Shown here: positions 1 to 8,422 of the stretch, piece after piece
How positions within the stretch are numbered: position 1 is the first letter of the stretch
How the letters are laid out: every line of letters starts with the position of its first letter
Assembly (NCBI RefSeq): GCF_004216565.1
Contig: NZ_SGWV01000012.1
Location: forward strand, 195,813-259,812
DNA from: Sphaerotilus mobilis
Lineage (GTDB): Bacteria; Pseudomonadota; Gammaproteobacteria; Burkholderiales; Burkholderiaceae_C
DNA length: 64,000 nucleotides
Reading direction: 5' to 3'
Position numbers and translations under genes: made by a program
The notes under the pieces: model-generated
What the model was told of the DNA's origin: nothing
The model's input: only the letters and a program-made list of their open reading frames with translations
Databases searched by the model: none

Positions 1-871
1 TGCTGTTGAACCATCGCAGCATGGCCAGACGGCGTTTTGAATGAGCGTCGATCAACTTGTATTCGACAGTTCTCAGTAGATTCAATTCGTTGGTTTGCCA
101 GCGTGTCTTGATTAATTCCCAACCGCCTTGGGCAAGAACCGCCTTGAGCGTCTCTTGGTTATAGTGATACAAGTGCGCAGGCAGATGCAAGGCATACCAG
201 TAGGTGCCGAAGATGCGACGATCGAATGCGTCAAAGTCGGGTACGGCGCCGACCAAGTAGCCATCGTCCTTGATCCATCCACGAAGTTTCCGAAGTGCGG
301 CGATCGGCTCATGCAGATGTTCGAGGACCATCCATGCCGCAATCAGGTCGGGCCGCATCTGTGGTTCACTGGCGCCCTCGATACTCGAGGTCTGCACATG
401 CAGGCCGGTTTCTCGAGCTTGGGCGGCGGCGTGATCAGAAAACTCGATCCCTTCGACCGTCCAGCCTTTTGGCTTCATTTCTCGAAGGTAATTGCCTGAT
501 GCACAGCCAACCTCCAGCATATGTCCTGGCAGGATTGCAGGCAGGCGCCGGGTGTCGCGTCCCCAGAAGCGTGTCAACCTGCTGCGCAACCGGTGTCGAA
601 ACTTGTCTTTGGGTCGACCCGGCCGTGTGTCGACCGCCAGATAGGGGGCATAGTCAGCTGGGTAGTAGGCGCCGATGGTTGAGGCGGTCGGACGCGGATT
701 GGTCCGGGTCAAGCCGCACTGGCCGCAGCAGACCACGTTGAACCGACCTGGCAAGCCATGGATACGGTCACATCCTGAGAGAACGGCCACGTCAGAGGGA
801 GCACAGCCCAGGGGACAAGGGCGGTCTTCAAGTTCGACGCTCTCTGGAAGGCTTGGCTGTGGTGTCAACAT
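1..871 (-). CDS. Class I SAM-dependent methyltransferase, partial (C-terminus beyond left edge)
   Basis: About 290 codons are open with no stop before the window edge. An N-terminal cysteine pair pattern (CPLGC near residue 20, then CCGQC about 30 residues on) looks like a small zinc-binding module. Next comes the SAM-binding glycine-rich motif LEVGCASGNYL, then a post-motif VLEHLHEP typical of methyltransferases acting on sugars or small molecules. I start at ATG 871. An in-frame ATG at 904 would add 11 residues, and neither has a convincing ribosome site. Next to glycosyltransferases, it probably methylates a glycan or nucleotide sugar (inference). It is divergent from the gene at 1033. Confidence 0.85.
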   Translation of the reverse strand, partial: MLTPQPSLPESVELEDRPCPLGCAPSDVAVLSGCDRIHGLPGRFNVVCCGQCGLTRTNPRPTASTIGAYYPADYAPYLAVDTRPGRPKDKFRHRLRSRLTRFWGRDTRRLPAILPGHMLEVGCASGNYLREMKPKGWTVEGIEFSDHAAAQARETGLHVQTSSIEGASEPQMRPDLIAAWMVLEHLHEPIAALRKLRGWIKDDGYLVGAVPDFDAFDRRIFGTYWYALHLPAHLYHYNQETLKAVLAQGGWELIKTRWQTNELNLLRTVEYKLIDAHSKRRLAMLRWFNS

Positions 872-1032
872 GGCGGCGGCTTGGACTGGAAGTCTGATGA
901 GCATCAGATTATCGACCGCCGCTCCAGCTTGAGGACGGGCAACTTGCGGTGAGCCCAGTTCGCTACAGTAGAGCCCCGGCAATCGAGGGCCTCGGGCACT
1001 CCAAGCCAACTTGTCCAGTCGCGAGGTCCACC

Positions 1033-1704
1033 TTGATTCGAGTGTTCATCGGCTACGACGACCGCGAAGCAGTCGCCTACCACACCTTCTGTCAAAGCAT
1101 CCTGGAGACCTGCTCCGTGCCAGTGGCCTTCACGCCCTTGGTGCTGTCCTCCTTGCCTGGTTACAAGGAGACTCACGTTGACGGCAGCAATACCTTCATC
1201 TACTCACGTTTCCTGACGCCACTGCTCTGCAACTTTGACGGCTGGGCCCTTTTCGCCGACGGCGACATGATCTGCCGTCGCGACCTCGCAGAACTCTGGG
1301 CCTTGCGTGACCCGTCGAAAGCGGTCCAGGTCGTCCAGCACGACTACCAGACCAAGGCTTCGATGAAGTACCTGGGCAACAAGAATCAGAACTATCCGCG
1401 CAAGAACTGGTCGAGCGTCGTGTTGTGGAACTGTGGTCATGCCAAGCACAGGATCCTGACACCAGAATTCGTGATGCAGCAGACCGGTGCATTTCTGCAT
1501 CGTTTCAGCTGGCTGTCTGACGACGACATCGGGGCGCTGCCCGTCGAATGGAACTGGTTGACGACCGAGTATCCCGACAACGACGACGCCAAGTTGCTGC
1601 ACTACACGCTCGGGACGCCGTGCTTCAAGGACTACAAGAACGCCGACATGGCCCCGATCTGGCATGAGGCACGTGAGCGATCCCAGTCGGGCATGGACGT
1701 CTGA
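1033..1704 (+). CDS. GT8-like glycosyltransferase
   Basis: A 223-residue protein beginning IRVFIGYDDREAVAYH, a common opening of small bacterial glycosyltransferases with a GT-A nucleotide-diphospho-sugar fold. The DxD metal and sugar-nucleotide motif is visible in FADGDMICRRDL. I chose the TTG at 1033 because GAGG lies about 6 bases upstream and the conserved sequence begins there. The open frame extends up to 949 but the extra residues look unlike protein. It probably adds a sugar during LPS or capsule synthesis in the cytoplasm. Donor and acceptor cannot be told from sequence. Confidence 0.8.
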   Translation: MIRVFIGYDDREAVAYHTFCQSILETCSVPVAFTPLVLSSLPGYKETHVDGSNTFIYSRFLTPLLCNFDGWALFADGDMICRRDLAELWALRDPSKAVQVVQHDYQTKASMKYLGNKNQNYPRKNWSSVVLWNCGHAKHRILTPEFVMQQTGAFLHRFSWLSDDDIGALPVEWNWLTTEYPDNDDAKLLHYTLGTPCFKDYKNADMAPIWHEARERSQSGMDV

Positions 1705-1741
1705 TCGACCCAAAGGCCCCGGCTGCGGAGCGTGACGCCAA

Positions 1742-2617
1742 GTGATCGATGTCTTCTTCTGCACGAATCGCATCAACCACGCCATCGCGCTGGACGGAGC
1801 GATGGCCGGTGTGCGCCGACCGGCCCTGATCCTTCACGAGCCTTGGCGCTTCGGCACCGAACGGCGTCGGCAGGTGCGGTACCTGCGCATAGGCATATGG
1901 TCGCTCAGGCTGGTTCAACTGCTGGTCTTGTTGGGCTGGGTCGACACCCTGTGCGTGCCGCACCACCGGTTCAACCGCCGTGTGCTGTGGTGCCTCGAAC
2001 GGGCGCGCCAGGTGGCCTACCTGGACGACGGCCTCGATACCCATCGTCCGGTGCCGAACAATTTCGACCTTGAACGCATTTCCGGTCGCCCGACGTATTT
2101 CACGTTTGATGAGTTCCAGCGCTTGCCTGCTTGGCTGGACCGTTTTGTCATCCAGCGTGGCGTGGCGTTGAAGGCCTTGGCAGACCTGCCACCGACATTG
2201 CCGCTGCTGCCCTTGGTTGGTATCCGCCATGTCTTCGTCGAGTCGCCGGGATTGGCACCCGCACGATGGATCCGTGACCTGCGTCTCGTCCCTGAAGAGG
2301 TGCTGGTGGTGCGGCATCCGGTGGTCGCCAAGCGATCAGCGATACCCGACGGTTGCCGCGTCGTGGAAGGCCAACACCACAACCTCGAGGCAAGCCTGAT
2401 GTCGCCAAGCACAGGCATCGACGTCTACTTTGGCGAAACCCTCGCCCTCGTGTTCGCCGCCTACGTCGGGTTGCCCCGCGAGGTTCGCGTCTGGGCGCAA
2501 CTGCGCCCACCTGCGCGTGATCGTCTCCCTGGATTGTGTTGGGACCATGCCAGCCCCTGGGGAGATGACCTGCTGATGCTGTCCAACGACCCCCCTGCTG
2601 CGACGACGACCGGTTGA
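1742..2617 (+). CDS. Unrecognised protein of the polysaccharide cluster, possible glycosyltransferase
   Basis: A 291-residue protein starting at GTG 1742, 37 bases after the preceding glycosyltransferase, so probably co-transcribed with it. No signal peptide is evident, and one hydrophobic stretch (around residues 52-70, LRLVQLLVLLGWVDTL) may be buried or membrane-associated. Motifs YLDDGLDTHR, VFVESPG and GIDVYFGETLALVFA recall GT-B-like sialyl- or polysialyltransferase-type enzymes where a late Glu/Ser patch binds the donor, but I do not recognise the family firmly. Context points to glycan synthesis. Function otherwise unknown. Confidence 0.65.
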   Translation: MIDVFFCTNRINHAIALDGAMAGVRRPALILHEPWRFGTERRRQVRYLRIGIWSLRLVQLLVLLGWVDTLCVPHHRFNRRVLWCLERARQVAYLDDGLDTHRPVPNNFDLERISGRPTYFTFDEFQRLPAWLDRFVIQRGVALKALADLPPTLPLLPLVGIRHVFVESPGLAPARWIRDLRLVPEEVLVVRHPVVAKRSAIPDGCRVVEGQHHNLEASLMSPSTGIDVYFGETLALVFAAYVGLPREVRVWAQLRPPARDRLPGLCWDHASPWGDDLLMLSNDPPAATTTG

Positions 2618-2629
2618 GGCCGTCAGCCT

Positions 2630-3454
2630 TCAGCCGTTCTGGGCTCGGGACAGGCGGGCCCAGGCCATCAACCCCCTCAGACGCCACGTCCGCCGATCCC
2701 GCATCCCCAGCCGCAGGCGCATGTCCAGCAGCTGGCGCGCGGTCTTCAGGCGACCGACGCGGATCAGCTGGCGGCACAGGTCATGCACGTCCAGGCCGCG
2801 GGCCATGTTGTCGGGTAGACGGGCGATCAGGCGGTCAAGCTCGCCGGGCGTCATGACGCGGTCCATGTTGAACAGGCCGTGGAAACCGAAGGTCGGCCCG
2901 GTTGGTGCGACGCGTTCGTGGGCGAAGCGGCTGGCCAGTTCGACGGGCGCGAAGCGGATGGCGTGCTCGCGTTCGAGGCGCTCGCGGTTCTCGTGGCAAA
3001 TGCAGAGGTCTTCCGGGTGGCTGATCGCCAGGGTCGGGTCCTGCATGGCCTGCATCAGCTTCTTCGAGCGCAGCGAGAAGCCACCGTTGCCGACCGAGCG
3101 GTGGGTTGGTTCGCCTCGCAGTGGGGCGCCCAGGTAGTCGAACTCCAGGAAGCGGGGGTCCCAGGCGCTGGCGTCGAGCACGTAGCCGTCCCACTGGACG
3201 ACCAGTACGTGCGAGGTGCGCACATGGGCATCGAGGCCGCGCAGCATGAAGCGCGAATAGGCAGGCACGCTGTCGATGACAAGGTCGATGCGCTCGATGC
3301 CTTCTGGCACCGTGCCGGTCCATCCGGCATCGGTGAACAGGATGCTGCGGCCGAAGTCGACCTGGGCGAGGCAACGTTGCAGGGCCTCGATCGCGAGTTC
3401 CGGCAGGCGGGTATCGACGCAGGCGAGGGTGACGTCGGGCAGGTTCAGGCGCAT
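2630..3454 (-). CDS. DUF5672-type putative glycosyltransferase
   Basis: A 274-residue protein. The sequence VTLACVDTRLPELAIEAL at the N-terminus, the central WDGYVLDASAWDPRFLEFDYLGAP block and the following NGGFSLRSKK are characteristic of DUF5672 proteins, often annotated as glycosyltransferase-like and found in polysaccharide loci. The ATG at 3454 is chosen because the similarity starts immediately; the frame stays open to 3661 with low-complexity residues. It lies 13 bases downstream of the GT4 gene (minus strand) and converges on the gene ending at 2617. The biochemical activity is an inference. Confidence 0.8.
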   Translation of the reverse strand: MRLNLPDVTLACVDTRLPELAIEALQRCLAQVDFGRSILFTDAGWTGTVPEGIERIDLVIDSVPAYSRFMLRGLDAHVRTSHVLVVQWDGYVLDASAWDPRFLEFDYLGAPLRGEPTHRSVGNGGFSLRSKKLMQAMQDPTLAISHPEDLCICHENRERLEREHAIRFAPVELASRFAHERVAPTGPTFGFHGLFNMDRVMTPGELDRLIARLPDNMARGLDVHDLCRQLIRVGRLKTARQLLDMRLRLGMRDRRTWRLRGLMAWARLSRAQNG

Positions 3455-3467
3455 GGTGGCGTCGGGC

Positions 3468-4556
3468 TCAGCGCGTCGGCGCCAGGGTGCGCAGGTAGAG
3501 GGCGACGCAGGCTTCGGCACAGGCGGTCCAGCTGAAGCTCTTGGCACGTTGGCGCAAGGCGGTGCGATGTGCGGGATGCTCGGCACGGCGCAGACCCGCG
3601 TCGACCACCGAGCGCATCGTCGCGGGCGCGAAGTCATCGAAGTAGTCGGCGACGTCGCCACCCACCTCGGGCAGAGAAGTCAGCCGCGACAGGAAGACCG
3701 GTACGCCGAAGTGCATGGCCTCGATCGGCGGCAGGCCAAAGCCTTCGGTGAAGGACGGGAACAGGAAGCCCCGGGCATGGGCATAGAGCCAGGCCTTCGC
3801 GCCTTCGTCGAGGTCGAGCCGGATCGTCACGTTGTGCAGACCACGTTGTGTGACCTGCTGGCGCACTTCGGCCGTGTAGGGACTGGTGGCGCCAGCCAGC
3901 ACGAAGGCCTGGTCGGGCCAGCTGGCGGCAAGGTCCAGCAGCGACTGGATGTTCTTGCTCGGCGCCATGCGGCTGATGTGCAGCAAGTATCCTGATGCTG
4001 GATCGATGCCGTCGACCGCCTGCTGTGCCACGCCGGTCAGGTCGGTGGCGCCGTTGTGGATGACGACCGGCGCGTGTGGCAGCGGCCCCAATTCGCGCTG
4101 GATGTCGGCGGCGACATGGTGGGTGATGGCGATGACCGCGTCTCGCGACAGCAGTCTCAGGCGAGTGCGGGCGCGGTAGCGTTCGATCTTGGCGGCCGAC
4201 TTGGTGTGCAGGAAGTTCAGGTCGTGCACGGTCTCGACATGGCGCTGGGTGCCCAGCGGTGCACGCAGGCGGTTGTGCTGGTGCAGCGTGTGCCACAGCG
4301 CAAAGCGCACCGGCCGGACATGCAGCCAGCGCTGCGTCGTGTGGGTGGCGAGATAGCCGACCTGGTCGCCGAAGACGCCATGCCAGCGCGCCGGCAGGTG
4401 GAAGCTCAGCTGCAGGCCGTGCTGGCCTCGCAGCTCATGGGCGCGAGCGGCCAGGGCGAGTCCAAGTTGGCGCGAGAACTCGCCCAGGCCGTCGTGCCAG
4501 TGATCGATCCGGCCGAGGCTCAGGCCGATGTGGCGGATCGCCGAGGGCGCGCTCAT
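3468..4556 (-). CDS. Glycosyltransferase family 4 (GT-B fold)
   Basis: A 362-residue retaining glycosyltransferase of the GT4 group. The C-terminal donor-binding half carries YLLHISRMAPSKNIQSLLD and the hallmark FPSFTEGFGLPPIEAMHFG segment with the E-x7-E donor motif, followed by the VPVFLSRLTSLPEVGG block. The N-terminal half is the acceptor domain. Start at ATG 4556 overlaps the stop of the GT9 gene in an ATGA, implying translational coupling in the order GT9, GT4, DUF5672. Likely an LPS core or O-chain sugar transferase. The sugar is unknown. Confidence 0.88.
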   Translation of the reverse strand: MSAPSAIRHIGLSLGRIDHWHDGLGEFSRQLGLALAARAHELRGQHGLQLSFHLPARWHGVFGDQVGYLATHTTQRWLHVRPVRFALWHTLHQHNRLRAPLGTQRHVETVHDLNFLHTKSAAKIERYRARTRLRLLSRDAVIAITHHVAADIQRELGPLPHAPVVIHNGATDLTGVAQQAVDGIDPASGYLLHISRMAPSKNIQSLLDLAASWPDQAFVLAGATSPYTAEVRQQVTQRGLHNVTIRLDLDEGAKAWLYAHARGFLFPSFTEGFGLPPIEAMHFGVPVFLSRLTSLPEVGGDVADYFDDFAPATMRSVVDAGLRRAEHPAHRTALRQRAKSFSWTACAEACVALYLRTLAPTR

Positions 4557-5500
4557 CGGGTCAGGCGATCTTCGGCCAGGGCCATGACCGCGTTGACCGT
4601 CGGCCACTCGGGCCAGCACCGCGCGATGGTGACGTCCGGTCCCCACGGCGCCCATTGCTCGGGCTTGGTCGGACCCAGCACACTGAGCACCGGCGCACCG
4701 ACAGCTGCGGCCAGGTGGGCCGGTCCGGTGTCATTGCTGACCACCAGAGAGGCGCGCCGAAGCAGGCCGCCGTAAACACCCAGCTTGACGCCGGCCAGCA
4801 GCTTCACGCCTGGGTGTTCGCCCGTGATGATCGTGTCTTCGCCCGGACCGGGACAGGCCACCACGTCGCGCCCGGTCTGCAACAGGGCCTGCGTGAATGC
4901 GGCGAAAGCAGGCCAGGTCTTGTCCTGTTTCTCGAACTGGCCACCGGCGAAGGGGCAGATCACGACGAAGCCGGGTCGAACGCCGGCAGCTTCGAGCCGG
5001 GCATCGGCTTCAGCCTGGTCTGCTGGGCGGGTCTTCAGCGCGATCCGCTCGGGTGGCGGCGCGTCGATGCTCAGGAAGCGGCAAGCCAGCTCCCAGTAGC
5101 TGGTCAGTGCATGGCCGCCGTAGGTGATGGGCTCACTGCGCTTGAGCAGGAAACCGCGGGCTTCCTGTGCATAGCCGACGGCCTTCAGACCGGCCAGACG
5201 CATTTCGAGCGCGCCCGAGAAGGACGTTGGGAAGACAACGGCGTTCTCGCGCCGGTCGAAAGCCTGATCGATCGCCACGGCAGACCGGCGCAGCTCACGC
5301 AGTTGACGCACCCGCTCGCCCAGCGGTCCGGGGCGCACGTGGACAGGCCATCCCTGCCCTGCCAGAAGGGCAGGTGCCCAGCCTTTGCCGACCAGCGTCG
5401 GTGCGTAACCGTGGGCTTCCAGCAGTTGCAGGGAGGGCACGCCGAGGATCACGTCGCCGACCCAGTTGCGCAAACGGATGATCAGGGGGCGGGCGGTCAT
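4553..5500 (-). CDS. Glycosyltransferase family 9, ADP-heptose:LPS heptosyltransferase-like
   Basis: A 315-residue GT9 protein. The N-terminus IIRLRNWVGDVILGVPSL matches the heptosyltransferase start (I-R-L-x-N-x-x-GD). The C-terminal donor site shows VVSNDTGPAHLAAAVGAPVLSVLGPT, the classic heptosyltransferase signature. It would transfer a heptose or similar sugar to LPS inner core at the inner face of the cytoplasmic membrane. Start at ATG 5500. First gene of a minus-strand trio. The annotation as heptosyltransferase is at family level; WaaF versus WaaC versus another acceptor cannot be decided here. Confidence 0.87.
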   Translation of the reverse strand: MTARPLIIRLRNWVGDVILGVPSLQLLEAHGYAPTLVGKGWAPALLAGQGWPVHVRPGPLGERVRQLRELRRSAVAIDQAFDRRENAVVFPTSFSGALEMRLAGLKAVGYAQEARGFLLKRSEPITYGGHALTSYWELACRFLSIDAPPPERIALKTRPADQAEADARLEAAGVRPGFVVICPFAGGQFEKQDKTWPAFAAFTQALLQTGRDVVACPGPGEDTIITGEHPGVKLLAGVKLGVYGGLLRRASLVVSNDTGPAHLAAAVGAPVLSVLGPTKPEQWAPWGPDVTIARCWPEWPTVNAVMALAEDRLTR

Positions 5501-5822
5501 GGGCGGCGTGCGGGCGCTCGTGGGCGCCTGTTGGGCGTGATCGGCAGACTCGGCAAGACGGCTCTGGAGCCGCCCGTGAAGGCGGCGGATTATCGCCGTG
5601 GCCGGGCGTCGGTCGTCCGCTTCGGCACGCCCTGGCGGGGGCACCCGCCGCGCATGAGCCTTCCCCCGCCAGAGGGGCCCTCGGGGGAATGCCAGATCCT
5701 GCAGGCTTTCCTAAGGTACCCCCTGTGGCGGCCCTCCCGCCACAGGCGCCGCAGCCGTCTGCGGACGTCGCCGCCCCGACCCCAAGGGCTCGGGTGCGGC
5801 GGCAACTCGAAGGGGTAAACCT
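5501..5822. other. Divergent intergenic region without a gene
   Basis: About 320 bases separate the GT9 gene (minus) from the HhH gene (plus). Open frames here are Arg/Pro/Gly-rich composition artefacts. The one clear structure is a perfect inverted repeat at 5722-5746. No convincing sigma-70 promoter is visible, though promoters for both flanking genes should lie here. Confidence 0.6.
5722..5746. repeat. Perfect 10-bp inverted repeat
   Basis: CCTGTGGCGG (5722-5731), loop CCCTC, then CCGCCACAGG (5737-5746). There is no following T-run on either side, so it is not a typical intrinsic terminator. It sits about 75 bases before the HhH gene start and could form a leader hairpin. Confidence 0.6.
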
Positions 5823-6158
5823 ATGTCCAGCTTGTTCAAGTTCCTGATCGCCGCGCTGCTTTCCTTGGGCGCCAGCCTGTGCATGGCCGCCGTTGATCTC
5901 AACAAGGGCACGCAGTCCGAACTGGAGTCCGTCAAGGGCATCGGTCCGGCCATGTCGGGCCGCATCCTTGATGAACGCAAGAAGGGCACGTTCAAGGACT
6001 GGGACGACTTCATGGCCCGGGTCAAGGGCGTGAAGACGGCCAGCGCGACGCGCTTCTCGGCGGCAGGCCTGACGGTCAATGGCGCGGCGTTTGGTGGCAC
6101 GCCGGCCAAGGAGAAGGCCGATCCGGCCGCAAAGGTCGACAAGACCGCCAAGAAGTGA
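5823..6158 (+). CDS. Secreted helix-hairpin-helix protein, ComEA-like
   Basis: A 111-residue protein with an N-terminal hydrophobic signal peptide (FLIAALLSLGASLCMAA) followed by a helix-hairpin-helix domain (VDLNKGTQSELESVKGIGPAMSGRILDERKK). The single HhH pair with the SVKGIGP turn is the DNA-binding unit of ComEA-type proteins, which capture DNA in the periplasm during natural transformation. Many Burkholderiales carry such short homologues outside a com operon. The C-terminal tail is Lys/Ala-rich. AAGGGG about 7 bases ahead of the ATG serves as ribosome site. Its role in competence is inferred. Confidence 0.85.
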   Translation: MSSLFKFLIAALLSLGASLCMAAVDLNKGTQSELESVKGIGPAMSGRILDERKKGTFKDWDDFMARVKGVKTASATRFSAAGLTVNGAAFGGTPAKEKADPAAKVDKTAKK

Positions 6159-6314
6159 TCGCGCCGAGGGGGGCAGGCTGTGTGCGCAGCCGGGTCACGT
6201 TGCGGGCCGGTCGTGCCCCCGGGCCGCGAACGGGTCTGCTCGTGCCGCGCCGGGGTGGGGTGGCCAACTGGAGCGCCGTGGCCGGGCTCGATGTCGTTGC
6301 AGTGATGGCCGCGC

Positions 6315-7685
6315 TCAGCCCGGTCGACGATCCGCAGCGGCCTCGGCTGACGCCGGAGCTGATCCGAGGCCGCTGGCCCTGGCGGCATCCCCACCCTTGG
6401 GGCGAGGCGAGTGCCAGCCGAAGAAGGCGATGACTTCCGTGCGGCGGGCTTCGGTGTCGGCCCGCCCCAGCGCCATCAGCGCCCGGGTGTAGGCCGACTC
6501 GAACAGCAGGTAGCTCGACAAGGCGCCGCCATGGGCCGGAACGCCGTGGGCAGCCGACAGGGCGGCCACGCTGGCGGCCGGCTGGCCGGTCGCCACCAGG
6601 CGCCGCGCATGGCGGCCGTTCACGCCGACGCCGCGCAGCAGCGTACGCACCGCCGTCGGAAGGGCATCGACGTGCTGGGCGGCCAGGTCATCGAGGCGCT
6701 GGCTGGGCGAGATCACCAGCGCCTCGATGGGGCGCAGCGGTGTGCGGGCCCGGGCTTCGGGCGGCAGCAGGGCCAGCGTGCTGTTGATGCGCTGGAGTCG
6801 TTCGACATCCACCGCCAGCGCATCCAGGAAGATGTTCGACAGGGCATGGCCGGCGATCTGGGCGACGCTGGGGTAGTCGTCGCTGCCCCGACGTTGGCCG
6901 GGCGGCTCGGTCATGCGGCCGGCACCGACGATCAGCACACGTTCGGCGCCCAGGTGCACGGCCGGCGAGATCGGTGCGGCCTGGCGCATCGAGCCGTCGC
7001 CGAACCACTCGCTGTCGCCGCCGATCGGCAACTGGATGGCGGGGAAGACAAACGGTATCGCTGATGAGGCCAGCAGGTGCTGGGTGTTCAGCGTGGTCCG
7101 CACGGCGATGCGCTGCGAGCGGGTCCACGGCGACAGGTCCTGGTCGGCGTCGGCTTCGTAGAAGGTGACGTGCTGGCCGGTGCTGTAGCTCGATGCGGTG
7201 ACGGCCAGCGCCCGAAGGTGACCTTGCGCCATCAGCATCGGCAGACGTTCGAAGGGCACCAGGCGGTGCAGCAGCGATTGCAGCGGGCTGTTGTCGAGCA
7301 GCGATTTCGGGCTCATGCGCCGCCAGCGGGTGAGCGCCCAGCCGAAGGACATCATCGTGAGCCAGGGCGCGCCAGCACGGATCATCGACAGCGAGTCGGC
7401 CCGGTAGACCTGCCCGGCATGCACGTTGCGCCACAGGTCGGCGATCTCGCCGACGGCGTCGGCGAAGTCGTCGCTGCGACAGGCGAGCGCTGCCGCGTTG
7501 ATGGCACCGGCCGATGTGCCGGTGATGACCTGGAAGGGGTTGCGCGGCGGCGCCTGGCAGTCGCGGGCGATGCGCATCACCGCCTCGAGCACGCCGACCT
7601 GATAGGCGGCGCGGGCACCGCCGCCGGTCAGCAGCAGGCCGGTCACCGGGGGGACGGGGGCGGGCAGCTCGACGGCGGCGTTCAT
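6315..7685 (-). CDS. Patatin-like phospholipase
   Basis: A 456-residue patatin-family serine hydrolase. The oxyanion-hole motif GGGARAAYQVG is at residues 21-31, the nucleophile elbow GTSAG puts the catalytic serine near residue 58, and the partner aspartate is in FGDGS around residue 235. The catalytic dyad is therefore intact and lipid acyl hydrolysis is the expected reaction. No signal peptide is seen, so it acts in the cytosol or at the inner membrane. The last 40 residues are Ala/Gly/Pro-rich and poorly conserved. It is convergent with the HhH gene and monocistronic. Confidence 0.88.
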   Translation of the reverse strand: MNAAVELPAPVPPVTGLLLTGGGARAAYQVGVLEAVMRIARDCQAPPRNPFQVITGTSAGAINAAALACRSDDFADAVGEIADLWRNVHAGQVYRADSLSMIRAGAPWLTMMSFGWALTRWRRMSPKSLLDNSPLQSLLHRLVPFERLPMLMAQGHLRALAVTASSYSTGQHVTFYEADADQDLSPWTRSQRIAVRTTLNTQHLLASSAIPFVFPAIQLPIGGDSEWFGDGSMRQAAPISPAVHLGAERVLIVGAGRMTEPPGQRRGSDDYPSVAQIAGHALSNIFLDALAVDVERLQRINSTLALLPPEARARTPLRPIEALVISPSQRLDDLAAQHVDALPTAVRTLLRGVGVNGRHARRLVATGQPAASVAALSAAHGVPAHGGALSSYLLFESAYTRALMALGRADTEARRTEVIAFFGWHSPRPKGGDAARASGLGSAPASAEAAADRRPG

Positions 7686-7720
7686 GCCGCCAGTCTAGTC
7701 ACCGCCCGGGGCCAGGCAAG

Positions 7721-8251
7721 TCAGTCGTGCCCGCGACCGTGACCGTTGCCGCGCCGGTCGTCATCGCGACGGTTGTCGCGGCGATCGTCCCAGCGCTCGT
7801 CGCGTCGTTCATCGCGCCGGTCATCGCGGCGATCGTCGCGCCGACCGTCCCGGTAGCTGACGCGGTCGTCTCGGTAGCGTCCCTGTCCGCGATGCACGTG
7901 GTCCTGATACCAGCGCTCGCGCACGAAGTAGACCGGCACGCCGCAGGCGTTGTAGCGGCTGCAATGGCGCCGCCAGTCGCGTCGATGGCCCGGTGGCACC
8001 CAGAGGTAGACGGGCTCGGGCTCGGCCACGATCACCCGGGGCGCCTCGATGACGACCGGGCGCTGCACCACCACCTGCGGCGGGGGGTAGCGGCCGATGT
8101 CGACCCGGCCGTAGACGCCGGGCTGGCTGATCTCGACCGACACGCCGACATCGATGTTTGCCGCCTGGCTTGCACCCGCCACACCGGCCAGGGTCAGGGC
8201 CATCACCACGGTCCGGGCCAGGCCTCGGGCACTCAGTTTCCAACGTTGCAT
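7721..8251 (-). CDS. Secreted conserved hypothetical protein with Arg/Asp-rich tail
   Basis: A 176-residue protein with a clear Sec signal peptide (ARTVVMALTLAGVAGASQA, cleavage after SQA near residue 30). The mature N-terminal half includes PQVVVQRPVVIEAPR and YLWVPPGHRRDW, as in small periplasmic proteins of Burkholderiales with a PGHRRDWRRHCxRYxAC motif. The last 50 residues are an imperfect tandem of RRDD/RRDE units ending in Gly/His-rich residues, probably disordered. Its function is unknown. The tail length should vary between relatives because it is encoded by short near-repeats. Confidence 0.8.
   Translation of the reverse strand: MQRWKLSARGLARTVVMALTLAGVAGASQAANIDVGVSVEISQPGVYGRVDIGRYPPPQVVVQRPVVIEAPRVIVAEPEPVYLWVPPGHRRDWRRHCSRYNACGVPVYFVRERWYQDHVHRGQGRYRDDRVSYRDGRRDDRRDDRRDERRDERWDDRRDNRRDDDRRGNGHGRGHD
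7735..7860. repeat. Imperfect short tandem repeat encoding RRDD/RRDE units
   Basis: On the plus strand, variants of GCGATCGTC and GGTCATCGC recur through this stretch. Read on the minus strand they encode the Arg/Asp tail of the preceding protein. The units are degenerate, so this is coding low complexity rather than a clean microsatellite. Confidence 0.6.
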
Positions 8252-8422
8252 CTGTCTCTCCAGAGGCCACCAGCGGGCCTCGACACCACAACGTGGCAGT
8301 TTCCGGGGGCGATGACCTCAGAGCGTTTCAGCCTGTATCCCGTGGGGTGTCCGGATGCGAGTCTGGTCGATTCGGGGCGATCGATCCCGCGTGGGCCCCC
8401 TTGAACCAGGGGGGGGGTGAGG

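Noticed and set aside
8409..8417. G9 tract just after dnaE
   Set aside because: Intergenic and outside any reading frame or visible promoter, so slippage would have no obvious effect.
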